Shown piece after piece: positions 1 to 11,651 of a DNA stretch of 64,000 nucleotides; position 1 is the stretch's first letter, and each line of letters opens with the position of its first letter. The DNA is taken from positions 96,304,501 to 96,368,500 of the forward strand of contig NC_091124.1 of NCBI RefSeq assembly GCF_040183065.1. The letters run 5' to 3'. The notes beneath the pieces are model-generated. The model did not search any database, was not told where the DNA came from, and was given only the letters and a program-made list of their open reading frames with translations. Both the position numbers and the translations under genes were made by a program. Origin of the DNA: Periplaneta americana. Lineage: Eukaryota; Arthropoda; Insecta; Blattodea; Blattidae.

Positions 1-1150
1 TCTACCTTCATTCATTCATTCATTCATTCATTCATTGTTGTGCCCACGGGCAAGTTTTTCACTGCAAACCCAGCTTTCTCCAGTCTTTTCTATTTTCTGC
101 CTTCCTCTTTGTTTCCTCATATGATCCATATATTTTAATGTCGTCTATCTGATATCTTCTTCTACCCGTTCACCATTCCTTCCAGTGCATCCTTCTGAAG
201 GCAATTTCTTCTCAGCCAATTCCTTTTCCTCTTCTTGATCAGTTTCAGCATTATTCTTTCTTCACTCACTCTTTCCAACACAGCTTCATTTCTTAATCTG
301 TCTGTCCACTTCACACATTCCATTCTTCTCCATATCCACATTTCAAATGCTTCTATTTGCTTGTCTTCACTTCGTCGTAATATCCATTTTCTGCCCCATA
401 CAATGCCACACTCCATACAAAGCACTTCACTAGTCTCTTCCTCAGTTCTTTTTCCAAAGGTCCGCAGAAGATTCTCCTTTTTCTATTAAAAGCTTCCTTG
501 GCCATTACTATCCTCATTTTGACTTCCTGGCAGCAACTCATGTTACTGCTTATAGTACATCCCAAGTATCTGAAGCTGTGCACTTGTTCTACTGCCTCAT
601 TTAGAATTCGCAAGTTTATCTTCTGTATTCTTCTTCCTATGACCATGCTCTTCGTCTTATTTTATTTATCTTCATCCCATACTGCTCACAGCTGTCATTT
701 AGCTTCAGTAGCATATCCTTTAGCATAATTTCCTCTTCTGCTAATAACGCCATATCATCAGCAAATCTTATGCATTTTATTCTTCTTCCTCCTACTGTCA
801 TTCCTCCCATTTCTGAAAACAGTTCCTCCAAGTAGATGTTGAACAGGGTAGATGATAAAGGACATCCTTGACGTACTCCTCTCCCAATTTCACTTCCTTC
901 TGACAGTTCTTCTCCTATTCTGACTTTCACTCGTTTTTTTCATATAAACATTACTGAAGTCCACAAATACTACCTACCTAGACTTCTTTATTCTTTATTC
1001 TTCTCTAGGTATCTTTCGCCGATTGTCCATGGCAGTCCAATTGCATCTCTCTTTTCCCTTCCTGAAACCAAACTACTCTTCTTCCAACTGTTCTTCCATC
1101 TTAGAATATAAACGTAGATTCAGTATTCGCAAAAGAATCTTCGCCGAGTG
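1..1150 (-). mobile_element. LINE (non-LTR retrotransposon) 3' part, decayed ORF2
   Basis: Minus-strand translation gives a non-LTR reverse transcriptase: a GFRKGK-like stretch near 1100, then GVRQGCPLSSTLFNIYLEELF-type block (about 880-820), the catalytic FADD box (about 755), a YLGCTIS block (about 560) and the usual C-terminal tail down to about 170. Frames change several times, so it is dead. The 3' end runs into an ATTC/GAAT microsatellite at the window edge. Family is RTE/Jockey-like; I cannot fix the clade. A second 3' end of the same family lies at 4603-4925 in the opposite orientation. Confidence 0.85.
7..36. repeat. (ATTC)n microsatellite, LINE 3' tail
   Basis: About seven ATTC units directly at the 3' end of the minus-strand LINE. 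Simple-repeat tails are normal for this type of non-LTR element. Confidence 0.8.
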
Positions 1151-1278
1151 CTAGTTAAATTAATAATTAGGCCCACAACATTTGATACTGATCATCTGAT
1201 AACCCAGATTGAACAGATCCCAGCCGAATAGTTGGTTCTGGTAAGTCTATGGTGTAGTGTGGTGTGTGGACAACCTTA

Positions 1279-1690
1279 AATGGTGACGTCTACTTGGACT
1301 TCTTACGTGAGTAGGTTTTTACATTCTTGCTTATGGAGGATGGTACTTTTCCACAGTTTTTTCAACTGAATGGAGCACGAACACATGGGGACACTGTTTT
1401 TTTTAATGTTCAATTTCCTTGTGGATGGAGATCTGTTGAATGGTCGCCACATTTCAAGAATGTAATACTACTGGATTTTTACTTTTGGGGACATATGAAG
1501 GCAATAATGCATGCCATGAAAATGGACGATTTTGACTATCTAAGGGATGCACAGTTGTTTGCAATCCTATCACACTTGCTATGTTGCAAAATGTTCTGCG
1601 AGAGCTGGAGAAATGCCTATGATTGTAGCTACAGGAAAATGGACAGCACGTTGAGTAGATTTTATAACTGGAAGATAAGTACATAGGCCT
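1279..1690 (+). pseudogene. mariner-type transposase, C-terminal fragment
   Basis: The translation follows the order of insect Tc1/mariner-type (DDE_3-like) transposases: NGDVYLDFL, then FPQFFQLNGARTHG where the family has FQQDGAxPH, then a VEWSPHF block, LDFYFWGHMK, and a C-terminal helix region. The second catalytic Asp is replaced (QLNGA instead of QQDGA) and the SPD part of the third motif is damaged. The N-terminal half and the terminal repeats were not found. Inactive remnant lying downstream of the CENP-C gene. Confidence 0.7.
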
Positions 1691-2145
1691 ACATTTTTAC
1701 CAGTTGTTGAAAAATTTTACACCATAGCATTTGTTGTGAAATTATAGCCTTATTTCATGTATTGAATCACCATATTCACATTTCTAATTTTGGAATTTGA
1801 TTAAAAATGACAACCATCTAGTTGACACAGACCAATATGATTTCCCTTGGGCCTAATCTATTTCTATCATGAACAATTTTATCCAGCACAAATCCTTTAC
1901 ATTTTACAGGAACATTAAGTGGCCTTTGACTTACACTACAGTAATGTTAAATAACTGAAAAACAATTAATTAGGTACAAACACGTTCAATGTATGCATGA
2001 CGATGGAATTCAAGATGGAATAAAAAATTGTGATATAGGAGAACAGTGAAAGGATGTCAAGCAAACTATTACATAAATTAGTCTTGAAACTATTTACTTA
2101 TATAAGAGTTGAAGATTTATAAGTTCAATACTGTATATTACTTTA
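1691..2145. other. no recognisable feature
   Basis: AT-rich sequence with no ORF, RNA gene or terminal repeat that I can support. It lies 3' of the CENP-C minisatellite and may contain the end of the CENP-C 3' UTR. I saw no clear minus-strand AATAAA. Confidence 0.5.
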
Positions 2146-2846
2146 CAACTGATAATCTTGTTTCAACTAAAGTTTAGAATATGAACATTAATTAAATGGA
2201 CTGATAAACATGTTGATCTTGTTTCAACAAAAGTTTCGAATATGAACATTAATTAAATGCTGACTGATAATCTTGTTTCAACAAAATAATTAAATGCTGA
2301 CTGATGATCTTGTTTCAACAAAAGTTTAGAATAAGAACATTAATTAAATGCTGACTGATAATCTTGTTGATCTTCTTTCAACAAAAGTTTAGAATATGAA
2401 TATTAATTAAACACTGACTGATGATTTTGTTTCAACAAAAGTTTAGAATATGAACATTAATTACATGCTGACAGATGATCTTGTTTCAACAAAATTTTAG
2501 AATATGAACATTAATTAAATGTTGACTGATAATCTTGTTGAACTTGTTTCAACAAAAGTTTAGAATATGAACATTAATTAAACACTGCTTGATAATCTTG
2601 TTTCAACAAAAGTTTAGAATATGAACATTAATTAAATGCTGACTGACAATCTTGTTGATCTTGTTTCAATAAAAGTTTAGAATATGAACATTAATTAAAT
2701 GCTGACTGATGATTCTGTTTCAACAAAAGTTTAGAATATGAACATTAATGAAACACTGACTGATAATCTTGTTTCAACAAAATAATTAAATGCTGAGTGA
2801 TATTGTTTCAACAAAATTTTAGAATATGAACATTAATTAAACACTG
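2146..2846. repeat. ~54-bp minisatellite in the presumed CENP-C 3' UTR
   Basis: About a dozen units of roughly 54 bp containing CTTGTTTCAACAAAAGTTTAG and GAACATTAATTAAATGCTGA. Some units carry a ~9-bp extra TTGATCTTG, and some are shortened. The array begins a few bases beyond the stop codon of the last CENP-C exon (2853) on the minus strand, so it is probably transcribed as 3' UTR. Confidence 0.85.
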
Positions 2847-2852
2847 GTGCTG

Positions 2853-2920
2853 TTATTCATACATCATGTACGTTATGACAGCTGTTTTTGGGGACTTGTT
2901 GGCTATGGAATAATGAACAC
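2853..2920 (-). CDS. CENPC: CENP-C last coding exon (end of cupin, stop)
   Basis: Acceptor TTCGTTTCAG precedes the exon. Its first two bases complete the Gly split at the previous donor, then it reads VHYSIANKSPKTAVITYMMY, E and TAA (stop at 2855-2853). This fits the last cupin strands of CENP-C, where FxxPxGNxYxIxN is followed by a hydrophobic strand and the C-terminus. The preceding intron is 8.56 kb and holds several transposons. The minisatellite starts just after the stop. Confidence 0.82.
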
Positions 2921-3236
2921 CTGAAACGAAGTTACAAAACAAGAATAACATCCAAAACATGAACCTCTTCACCTATCATCTGAAGTTTACACATCAACAT
3001 TTAAAAAGGAACTAAACAAAGGCCTAAAAGAAATAATGAAATCAATCAAGACTATCCAGCACTAATTTCACTAGGAAATCATAAGAAAGGAAATAAACAA
3101 TTATACTGAATGGGCTCCAATTAATTATACAAGAAACTGAACACCAACTGCCTTCCAAATAGCTGAATACAGTTGATGAATAACATTCGTACACTTTTGA
3201 AAAGGCTAACAACTTAAGGAACCCTGACACCGGTAT

Positions 3237-3238
<2 letters not shown>

Positions 3239-3310
<72 letters not shown>
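3239..3310. repeat. (AAT)n microsatellite
   Basis: About 24 uninterrupted AAT units within the last CENP-C intron. Confidence 0.95.
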
Positions 3311-4500
3311 GAGTTTCGCATTATGTTTCAACTGTCAATAGTGGTAGACCAGGTCATTGTCCTCATACCCCCCATCTCTTTCTGAAGTGTTTGTGTAATG
3401 ATTTGCGCTATACTACCTGCTTTGCAGTTACAAAATAACGGTACTATTGTGCGTAGAAGGAAGTAATTTCTGAGAGACGAATATTGTCGCAATTTTTAGT
3501 CTAAGTTTGCATTAACAAAATACCGGTAATAATTAATATCAAGTACAATCGATTAATTTTAATCGACTCGATTATTCAATTAATTATTTTTGATTGATTA
3601 ATCCCACAGCACTAATTACTAAGGTTATCGAAACAATCGAATAATTTAAACTCATGTTATGACATTTCGTTCCAAAAATCAAACCTAACCACATACAAAC
3701 TTTGAACAAAATTAAGTACCAGTACTGGTATTACAAGAAATATCGTCTCTTAATACTATCAATTTGATGTAACTTAGCGAAAAGCTACATCATTATATTT
3801 CTTGTAAGATTTTACTAATAAAGCATAACAAATGCTGTAAAGTGCAATAAAAATACCAATATTTAGGCACATTAATTTTATAGGAATGTCCTTATTTCAA
3901 AATATCATCAGATGAAATAAATTAAAAATAGAAACAAACATATATGAATTCAAGACTTAAATTCATAATGGCAACAGAATGAGTCATACAATTTACCACT
4001 TATACACAAGTGATGGATAACCTCGTAGAATAACAAACAATTGTAAGGTCAACATCGAAGGAAGGAAATGGTTCAGAACAACTGTTCCCATTCCCTACCT
4101 CCCCATATTTTAGCTTTAAATGTTATTATAAACGTTTTACCGAACTTAATTTATTTCAATTATAAATTAAGGTAGGCTATTAAATATTACTCATTTTGTA
4201 TTTTGTATTGGTGAGCGTGCATAATACTGATCACATGGTAAAATCGGAATACAACAACCAGCCATATTAACTATATGATTATGAACTAAAAATCATTGGA
4301 GTGAATAATATGAGGCTTATAAAAAGGTAAATATAAAACTCTCTTTCAAGTAACCGAGATTCGAACTCTGGCACTATGACATACAAGTCATACATTTTAA
4401 CACTTGTACACAATAGATCTATTGCGTACCTGTTTGAAAAGCACACTTTTCCGTTGACCAATTATTGCATGCCCTGTAGTTGCAGTGGAACGTTTAAAGA
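3311..4500. other. no recognisable feature
   Basis: AT-rich intronic sequence (last CENP-C intron). I see no coding, splice-flanked exon, TIR or tRNA-like structure that I can support. Confidence 0.5.
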
Positions 4501-4504
4501 ACCT

Positions 4505-4925
4505 CTAGTCTCGACCTTAGTTCTTTCTCCAAAGGTCAGCAGCAGATGTTCTTTTTTTGTTAAAAGCTCCATCCTTCTCCATAGCCACATTTCAAATGCT
4601 AGTAGTGCGTGTGAAATGGACAGACAGAATAAGAAACAAAGCTGCATTGGAAAGAGTGGGTGAAGAAAGAATGATGCTGAAACTGATCAGGAAGAGAAAA
4701 AGGAATTGTCTGGGTCACTAGTTGAGAAGAAACTGCCTTCTGAAGGAAGGAATGGTGAACGAAAGAAGAGTTCAGAGCAGAAGAAGATATCAGATGATAA
4801 ACGATATTAAGATATATGAATCATATGCAGAGACAAAGAGGAAGGCAGAAAATATGAAACACTGAAGAATGCTGGGTTTGCAGTGAAATACCTGCCTTTG
4901 GGCAGAACACTATGAATGAATGAGT
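4505..4925 (+). mobile_element. LINE 3' end, rearranged, same family as 1-1150
   Basis: 4603-4925 (+) reads VKWTDRIRNKAALERVG and continues to the same 3' end as the LINE at 1-1150, ending in a short GAAT repeat (4911-4922). 4505-4602 matches the same LINE in the opposite orientation (compare 328-350 and 429-490), and the two sub-blocks are in swapped order. This looks like an inverted or scrambled 5' end, as with 5' inversion during LINE insertion. Confidence 0.7.
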
Positions 4926-5989
4926 TAGAGGAGAAGTTGCTATACACAGACAGATAGAATGCCGAAAATGACTTTTTCGATGTCAGAGATGCTGGAAACA
5001 TGTACGTCCATGAAAATTTTGAAATCAATGTTTTTGTAGCATAACAATATTTCCTTTTTATATTTCAAGAAACCAAAAAGAAATACTGCAATTACAAAGG
5101 AATCACATTACTTAGTCAATGATTTAACATTTATGACAGAATAAAACTAATAAATTAATTAAGAGTTTTGATGAGAAATTTAAAGAACAACATTCAATCT
5201 GTCAGAAAAGATCAATGGTGGACCATAATTTCATTGTAAGACAAATAATAGGGGAAGGGGAGGAGATATTATTTCACAACAAAATGCAAGTATTTTGTGA
5301 GAACACAATGTGACATTGTTAAGAATGAGATACGAAAATAGAGGTTTTGGGAGAAAAAATAGATCAGATACAAAAACTTCGATGTTTGCAGATGACATAA
5401 ATGATTTGGGGGCATAAAGCAAGAGAATTAGAATCAAAATGAGAAAAATGCAATAATGTGACGACTGAGTATGGATTACAGATAAATGAGAATAAAACAG
5501 TAGTAATGAAGATATCAAGAAACCACACCCAATAACTAAAAGAAATTAAATGGAGAAGAGGAAAATTTTAATAATTTAGAAAGTGAAGTGAATAAAGATG
5601 GGAGAACGGAGAAAGAAAATAATAGAAACAACTAATACTAAATATCCTTCTCAAACCTGACTTTATATTTATTTGTTGGACGGTCATGATGGTGCAGGAG
5701 CGGGAGGAACAGAAATCATCTACGTAATTAACTGCAAGTCTCTCTCGAATACTTTTACACAAAAAAAAAAAAATACTGGATTCCAAGACAGCTGTTGGCT
5801 TCATTGCTAAGACAGCTGAGCATTGGATAACAAAATATAACAACTCTTATTCTAAATTTTATCATTATCAGTACCTAACAAGTTTGTTATGTCATATGTT
5901 AAGTAAAATTTAAACGACGAGTTTTGGCATATGCTTCTGAAACATGTGGACCATGATAAAGAAATATCGAAGTAAAATTCAACCAATAG

Positions 5990-7262
5990 CAGTGGCAGCT
6001 GCTCTTTATGTGCTGCAGTATTGCAGCACACAGTTAATTTTCTGTCTCTAGCATAATCTTATTTATATTTTCTTTCTTTCATTCATGTTACGCGTTCCAA
6101 TGCATGCAGAATCAGGAACTGCTATTGTCTATAGCTTGTGCGTCGTCTGCAAGTCCCAGTCGGTAATGTGTGCTGACTTCCTTATTGCAGTGAACTGCAG
6201 CGAACCTTGCACAAGCACAGAGAGCTTACATTCGCTTGTATGACGTAGTCTATGGTTTCCCATTATAAACAGTGTGAGCTACAAGGAAAAGCAGCAAACT
6301 GAAATGACTCGTTCACATTGGCATTTTATAAAATCTACAACCAATCAGGCGTGAGTGACTGTTTGTATAGATGATTTGCAGTCTACAAACAATGCGGACA
6401 TCACGATATCTCTGAGAAGCAGTCGTGTACTATTTGTGAGTTTGTGTCTATTTTACAAGTCCTGATCACAGAATGTAGGGATGACTATTTTATTCTTTTG
6501 CTAATTATTAAATTTTCCTGTAAAACTGAAACGTATTGTTTATAACATTTATTATTAGTTTATTTATATATACTATATTTAATACAATTTAATTGAAAGA
6601 TGCTGTACTCCTATTCTACTCCTTCAACTTTCCGACAGACGGCTTGAATGCACCGGAATGCTATTCGAATTTAAAATTTTGATTGCTGGTTGCCAACATA
6701 GAGGGGTTGAACTCCAAAGTAACTGGCAGCAGTGTTTCCAACTGGACGGAAATTCCGTCAGTTTTGATGGAACTGACGGAATTTCAATGTAGCAGACGGG
6801 AAAAGAATGGCTTTGATGGTTGACCGATTTTCTAGCGGAAATTACAATTTAAATTGTCTTTTGATTTTTTTAACTGTTGTCATTTTTAATTGTTTAATTT
6901 TTTGAGGGAACGTAGACCAACCCAGCACATCAACTGCAGAACTAGAGCCAGATGATGTGGATGAATTATTATTATTTTAATCAAGATTGGTAAGAAAGTT
7001 GCGTTAATATTTGCTTTCATTTTTATATAGATATATTAAGTGGGTCTTATTTTTTTTTTAATTCTAACGGATACTGACGGATTTCCAGGTGTCAGACCGA
7101 CAGGGATATAATTTATGTGTTGGGAACAGTGATTGACAGATTCTGCAGCATGAACTTCATACTGCTCCACTAGTGAGTAGATCAACCAAATTTTAACGAC
7201 TTTTTAAAAGTAAATTTTCCATATTGTACCACACTCTCATATTCAGCCACGAGCCGCCACTG
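5990..7262. mobile_element. hAT-type element, 1273 bp, 8-bp TSD ACCAATAG
   Basis: Starts CAGTGGCAGCTGC and ends GAGCCGCCACTG, giving ~12-bp imperfect terminal inverted repeats. Perfect 8-bp direct repeats ACCAATAG lie at 5982-5989 and 7263-7270. An 8-bp TSD with CAGTGGCG-type ends is the hAT signature. No transposase reading was found, so it is non-autonomous. It sits inside the LINE and contains a smaller nested element (6730-7131). Its ends resemble those of the element at 27751-29253. Confidence 0.85.
6730..7131. mobile_element. nested hAT-like MITE, 402 bp
   Basis: Ends CAGTGTTTCCAAC and GTGTTGGGAACAGTG are near-inverted repeats. The flanks ACTGGCAG (6722-6729) and ATTGACAG (7132-7139) match at 6 of 8 positions, as expected for an aged 8-bp TSD. 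An internal palindromic ACGGAAATTCCGT lies near the left end. It is inside the hAT at 5990-7262, which itself is inside a LINE. Confidence 0.6.
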
Positions 7263-7689
7263 ACCAATAGAGAGAACATTTTTTTTCAGCATAGTCATAG
7301 AAAACAACAGATAGCTCAAAGAATTAAGAAATAGGAACATTTTAGGAATTGAAAAACTGTAAGATAAAACTGGTAGGTAAATGGAATTAAATTGTTTGGA
7401 CATGTTTATGAGGATGGGTGATGAAATATTACAAAAAAGACACTGACATTAAAAGTTAATGATGCAGACCTCTGGGAAGACTAGAACAAGATGAAAAAAC
7501 AGCTAACAATATGTGGAAAGAAGAGGAAAGTCAAAGGTGGAAGTAATGAGTGAGAGTATGTGAAATGATCGAGAAAACTGAAGGCCGATATCTCACACTT
7601 GACTCTCATAATCGGAAACACGAGATTCCATATAATGAGAAAGTAAACCGTTAACCTATTGAGCATGGCTTATGTGAAAAAAAAAAATT

Positions 7690-7777
7690 CTCTCTCTCTC
7701 CCTTCCCATCTCCCTACTCCTACTCCTCTCCCTCTCCCTCCCTCCCTCCCTCTCCCTCCCTCCCTCTCTCTCTCTCA
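7690..7777. repeat. CT-rich low-complexity tract
   Basis: Runs of CTCTCTCCC and TCCCTCCC on the plus strand, no coding sense. Confidence 0.9.
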
Positions 7778-7796
7778 TTACAGCCCATGTAGAGCC

Positions 7797-8426
7797 AGTG
7801 TCTAACTAGACTAGACGGCATTTCGGAAGGCGGTCGGCTGCTACATGCGCTGTAGCATTTCTGGTATGTGATGTCACAAACTTGTACAGTAGAACCAATC
7901 AGAATCAATCTATAACAAGTACTTCCCGAGTTCGTTTGTTCACGTGTGAGTGTTTCAATACATTGAATAAGTAAAACTAACATTTACTCTGTACGTGTGA
8001 GATAATAAATGGAAGAAGAGACTGTAAAAAGACAAGTTTTGCAAAGGCAGGCGCGGAAAATAGTGTTTAAGGTGTGTAATTATTTTAAAAACGTTGACGA
8101 GCAGAATGCTGCTGGCAATCTTGATGCTGACTGCAATGTTGCCAACGCGCAAGAAACGACTGTAGAAGCATGTGGTGTGGGATTGAGAAACGTGCAAAGA
8201 ATATTGTTAGTGAAGGAAAGAGAGTTTGTTTGGTGTCATGCTTACAGCAATCAACAGATAAGGTCATTATTGTCTTTTGATAATTTAAATTCTCTCCTGC
8301 ACTATTTGTATTGCATGTGCTTGTGAAGTACGATGTGGCAATGTTGTACACTCCCTTGCCCTCTCTATCTGTCTCTCTCGATGCAAATGCTAGCAGACTA
8401 CCACCTTCCGAATTGCCGTTGACACT
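7797..8426. mobile_element. ~630-bp element with long imperfect TIRs and a transposase N-terminal remnant
   Basis: The left side reads GACGGCATTTCGGAAGGCGG then CTGCTA; the inverted right side reads AACGGCAATTCGGAAGGTGG then CTGCTA, so the ends are ~40-bp inverted repeats. Between them, 8009-8225 (+) starts with ATG and reads ...RQARKIVFKVCNYFKNV...TVEACGVGLRNVQRI. That resembles the N-terminal helix-turn-helix region of an arthropod DDE_3-type transposase. The catalytic part is missing, so this is an internally deleted copy. No clear TSD was seen and the superfamily is uncertain. Confidence 0.55.
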
Positions 8427-8454
8427 ATTGAAAACCAATCTTCTCTGTCTTGAG

Positions 8455-8735
8455 TTCGCCTTCTCCAACATCTTATTTTCAATTCCTTAATATCTTTCTC
8501 CACATCTTTCAACTATCTCTTCATAGGTTTGCTGACACATCTTATACCACCTGGTTTACCACTGAATATTTCTTGATTATGGACTTCTCATTACTTCTTT
8601 CAATGTGCCCAAACCATCTAAGCCCTGAGCATTTTATTTCTCCAATAATCTGTAGGTTTCCGTGTAATTCATATAGCTCCTTGTTACTGCGAGCTTTTCA
8701 TTCTCTATTTTCAAATTCTGGTCCATATATTCTAT
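8455..8735 (-). mobile_element. LINE ORF2 C-terminal fragment
   Basis: Minus strand reads IYGPEFENRE, RSNKELYELHGNLQIIGEIK, LRWFGHIERS, the conserved C-terminal order of RTE/Jockey-like ORF2 proteins (LRWxGHVxRM). Stops are present and both ends are truncated. Confidence 0.7.
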
Positions 8736-8814
8736 TATCAGGCAGTACATCTCACTTGACGATATGCATCAGAGGAAGAACAATTGTTTGTATGAATATA
8801 AAGTCTGACTATGT

Positions 8815-8975
8815 AATATGTAGCTAGTCGGCAATGTATGCAATGGAGGAGGAAAGGAACTGGCCACTCCACCCTATTATCTCCTGGCCTAGTTGCCTCA
8901 TAAGTGGTCCCTTCTTGGTATCACTGAGGTTCAGATCTGTCTTCGGACAGTTGACTAAACAACAACAACAATATT
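8815..8975 (+). mobile_element. retroposon 3' end with (CAA)n tail
   Basis: The block from TAGCTAGTCGGCAATG to GACAGTTGACTAAACAACAACAACA has a simple CAA tail and looks like the 3' end of a LINE or LINE-mobilised SINE. I recognise the style but cannot name the family. Confidence 0.5.
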
Positions 8976-10188
8976 CTTCGCAGAATTTTCCTTTCCCATG
9001 CTGCAATTTTAGTGAGCATCTACATAATTAACAAAGCAAAACCACCTGTATACACCTGTATACTCCACTACGTTTAAATTAATGATAACGTGATTGGAAA
9101 GATATAAAACTTAAAACTTGGTTCCCTAGGACGTTATATATCAATTTCAGATCTAGACAATAAGTTAGAAACTTAGAAGGATGTGCAGGACAATAAAAGA
9201 ACTGTAAAACACGGAATTGGACAGAAACTGAGATAGGGTTTCATAGTAATAATCCCGTTGCTCTGCTAAAGTTGTAAAATTTGGACCATAAACAGAACTC
9301 AGAAAATGAAACATGCATCAGTTGAGATAATATTGCTGCTTTCAGCAGCTAAATTCATGCGCTTACACAAACAATGGAATAGTTTTATACGGGGAAGTCA
9401 AATATTTTTAACTTGAATAATAGGTTGTAACAATTAAAGCAAGAATACTTCTTGTTTGAATGGTCTTCTTCTATTTAGAAATATCTGGTTATTTTGTAGT
9501 TCGGCATTTCAGTAGATGAATGAGATCTGAGATCTTTTTTTTAATTTTTTATTTTTACAGAAAAGGAAACGAGTTTTAGCTACTGGCTACTATGAAGTGT
9601 GCATTCCCTAGAGATGAGGATTTTAATACTGTGGAAGTCCTTTGCTACGCAGTTACGTTTTTTGTTCTTAGTCATGTAACAGATATTGTCAAATTAGAAT
9701 ACCGGTAATAATGCAATAGGAAAAAGAAAGAGGCAGTGACGAAGAGAATGTAAGAGTATTTGCATGTACGTATGTATGTATCTAATGCCCATTACCTTTT
9801 ATACTTTTTGAAATCGGTATATAAGAATACCTATCATAATGCTCTTGCAATGATTACAATTTCAGAAACTGATTCAATTGCCAGAATATCAGACATATTT
9901 AGTGGTGTTAATAGCAATATGTCAACCATAACTTAAATTTTATCTACATGCAAAAATGTATAACACAGTGTGTTCGCGTCACACTTGATCTAAAGAACGT
10001 GAAAAGATCCCAACTACTGATTGCTTCATGCTACAAATTTGCCCAGGCCTGTATATTATCGGTCGTTGCTACAGCTTATTACAGTCTGAGATGTTAGTGA
10101 TAGAAGACGTGTGTGCTTGTGTACTTCTTTTAAATACGTTTGAAGTGTGTGTGCTGTGCATTAAATTAGTTGTTGAGATAATTGAAAT
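8976..10188. other. no recognisable feature
   Basis: AT-rich sequence in the last CENP-C intron. The run TTTATTTTTACAG at about 9557 resembles an acceptor, but the sequence after it does not stay open. I find no supported gene or repeat. Confidence 0.45.
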
Positions 10189-11205
10189 GCCAGCTAAAAA
10201 TTTTACTCTACAACAGCGAATATTTAAGTACGAAACTTACGTCAAAACAGATTCATGCCGACAAGTGTGTAGACAATTTGTTGAGGAATTCCCATATTCG
10301 ACCTCCAAATAGGATACGGTTCGAAACCTTGACAGTAGATTAAGAGAAACGGAATTATTGAACTCTAAAATTCGTAGGCCAAAACGAAGAGTTCTAACAG
10401 AAGCAAAACTTGATGATATTGGTGCATCACTCCTAATAAATCTTTACGTCGTGTTGCACAAGGAGTAGGCATATCAAAAACTACAGCCCATAGGGCTACT
10501 AAACTTTTAAAATTGAAACCTTACAATGTTACTGTAGTCGAAGATAATGAAAGTCGAGTGAATTTCTGTAATTGAGTTTTACAAAACATTGTTGACGGTA
10601 TTGTTGATCCACATTTTAATAATCTTTTCTGATAAGGCATGATTTCATTTATGTGGTATGTTCACAGAACAATAGATTCTGGTGTACTGAAAATCTGCGA
10701 TTAATTCACGAAATTCCCCTGCATGATGAAAAGATTAATATGTGGTGTGCCATACAGAAAATCGAGTAATGGGACCAATATTTTTTGAAGATAATGTAGG
10801 TTGAGAGAGGTTCCTTATGCAAATACTTGCACAGTTTTTTTAACAATTATCTGATAATGAGAAACAACATGCACATTTTCAACAAGATTCTGCCACAGTC
10901 TATATTGCAGGTGCTTCTTTGGAGGCTATAGGAGTGATTGTTGATGACAGCATTCTGTCTATAAGGTTATGGCCTGCACGTTCCCCAGATCTTACCGCGT
11001 GCGATTATTATTTGTGGAGAACCCTAAAAAATATAATCTATAGAAATAATCCAATACCATCAATGAACTGAAAGACAATGTAAGAACAGATGAGAAGGAT
11101 AACGAAAGAAGAACTTTTGCGTGTGAATTCAAATTTCATCAAAAGATGTCGGGAATGTCTGAATGCTAATAGACACCTCTTTCAGCAACTATTGTAACAT
11201 AGGTT
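10189..11205 (+). pseudogene. mariner-type transposase, decayed but nearly full span
   Basis: Begins MPAKNFTLQQRIFKYETYVK, an N-terminal HTH as in insect Tc1/mariner-like (DUF4817-type) transposases. It continues through KIRRPKRRVLTEAK, FQQDSATVYIA (second catalytic Asp), RSPDLTACDYYLWRTLK (third Asp) and ends near LNANRHLFQQLL. Many stops and frameshifts. Terminal repeats were not found. Lies in the last CENP-C intron, 280 bp from the cupin exon. Confidence 0.75.
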
Positions 11206-11482
11206 AGCAAAATAAAATTATGATTGTGTGCATGCCATTAATTAATTAAAGTTATATAAGTGCAATACGCTGGAAATTACGGACCTAAAATACCGCATTT
11301 TAACTCATGCTCTACAGGCTTGCTCCCGCCCACGTTCTTCGGATTAAGCATGATGCAAATGCACTGTAACTTGCAAATAATTATAACACACAGTTCAGTT
11401 TGAATCAATCACATGATAAAAGCTAGCAAGGACTAAAAATAACAGTTTCAGCTGACAATGGCACAAATGATTACTGTATTAC

Positions 11483-11573
11483 CTCTAGGAACAAAGAATA
11501 TTTCCCCTTTTTTCAGAGTCCTCGTGGTTCTAAGAATTTGGACAGTTACACTTCCGTTCAGGATGAAGCTAAC
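11483..11573 (-). CDS. CENPC: CENP-C exon, cupin strands
   Basis: Acceptor TTGTAATTTCAG and donor GAG|GTAATA. The reading is VSFILNGSVTVQILRTTRTL then KKGEIFFVPRG. That is the cupin signature of CENP-C/Mif2, where a V-x-G-x-V-x-V strand is followed by KGxxFFVPxG. It starts in phase 0 after exon 13340-13491 and ends phase 1, matching exon 2853-2920. Confidence 0.85.
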
Positions 11574-11651
11574 CTGAAATTACAAGTCATAATTTTATTA
11601 ACACTTCAGTTTCTTAAATTCAATTCAATTAATTTATTGTATTCCATAGAT

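Larger units (their letters stand above)
5050..7640 (+). mobile_element. second LINE remnant, interrupted by a hAT element
   Basis: Plus-strand fragments in order: NYKGITLLS (5095), VRKDQWW-like (5205), MFADD (5390), LTEYGLQINENKTVVMK (5465), EVNKDGRTEKE (5590), then LAYASETC (5930). Beyond the insertion 5990-7262 follow FGHVYRMGDE (about 7400) and the C-terminal basic end to about 7530. This is a non-LTR ORF2 with many frameshifts, and the two halves rejoin across the hAT insertion. Confidence 0.75.

Noticed and set aside
3500..3600. Clusters of AATCGATT as a regulatory array
   Set aside because: Simple AT-rich palindromes without regular spacing; no evidence for function.
7690..7777. CT tract as a promoter element
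   Set aside because: Low-complexity microsatellite in an intron; nothing links it to a transcription start.
9557..9640. Plus-strand exon after TTTATTTTTACAG
   Set aside because: Frames close within about 50 bases and no donor or homology supports an exon.
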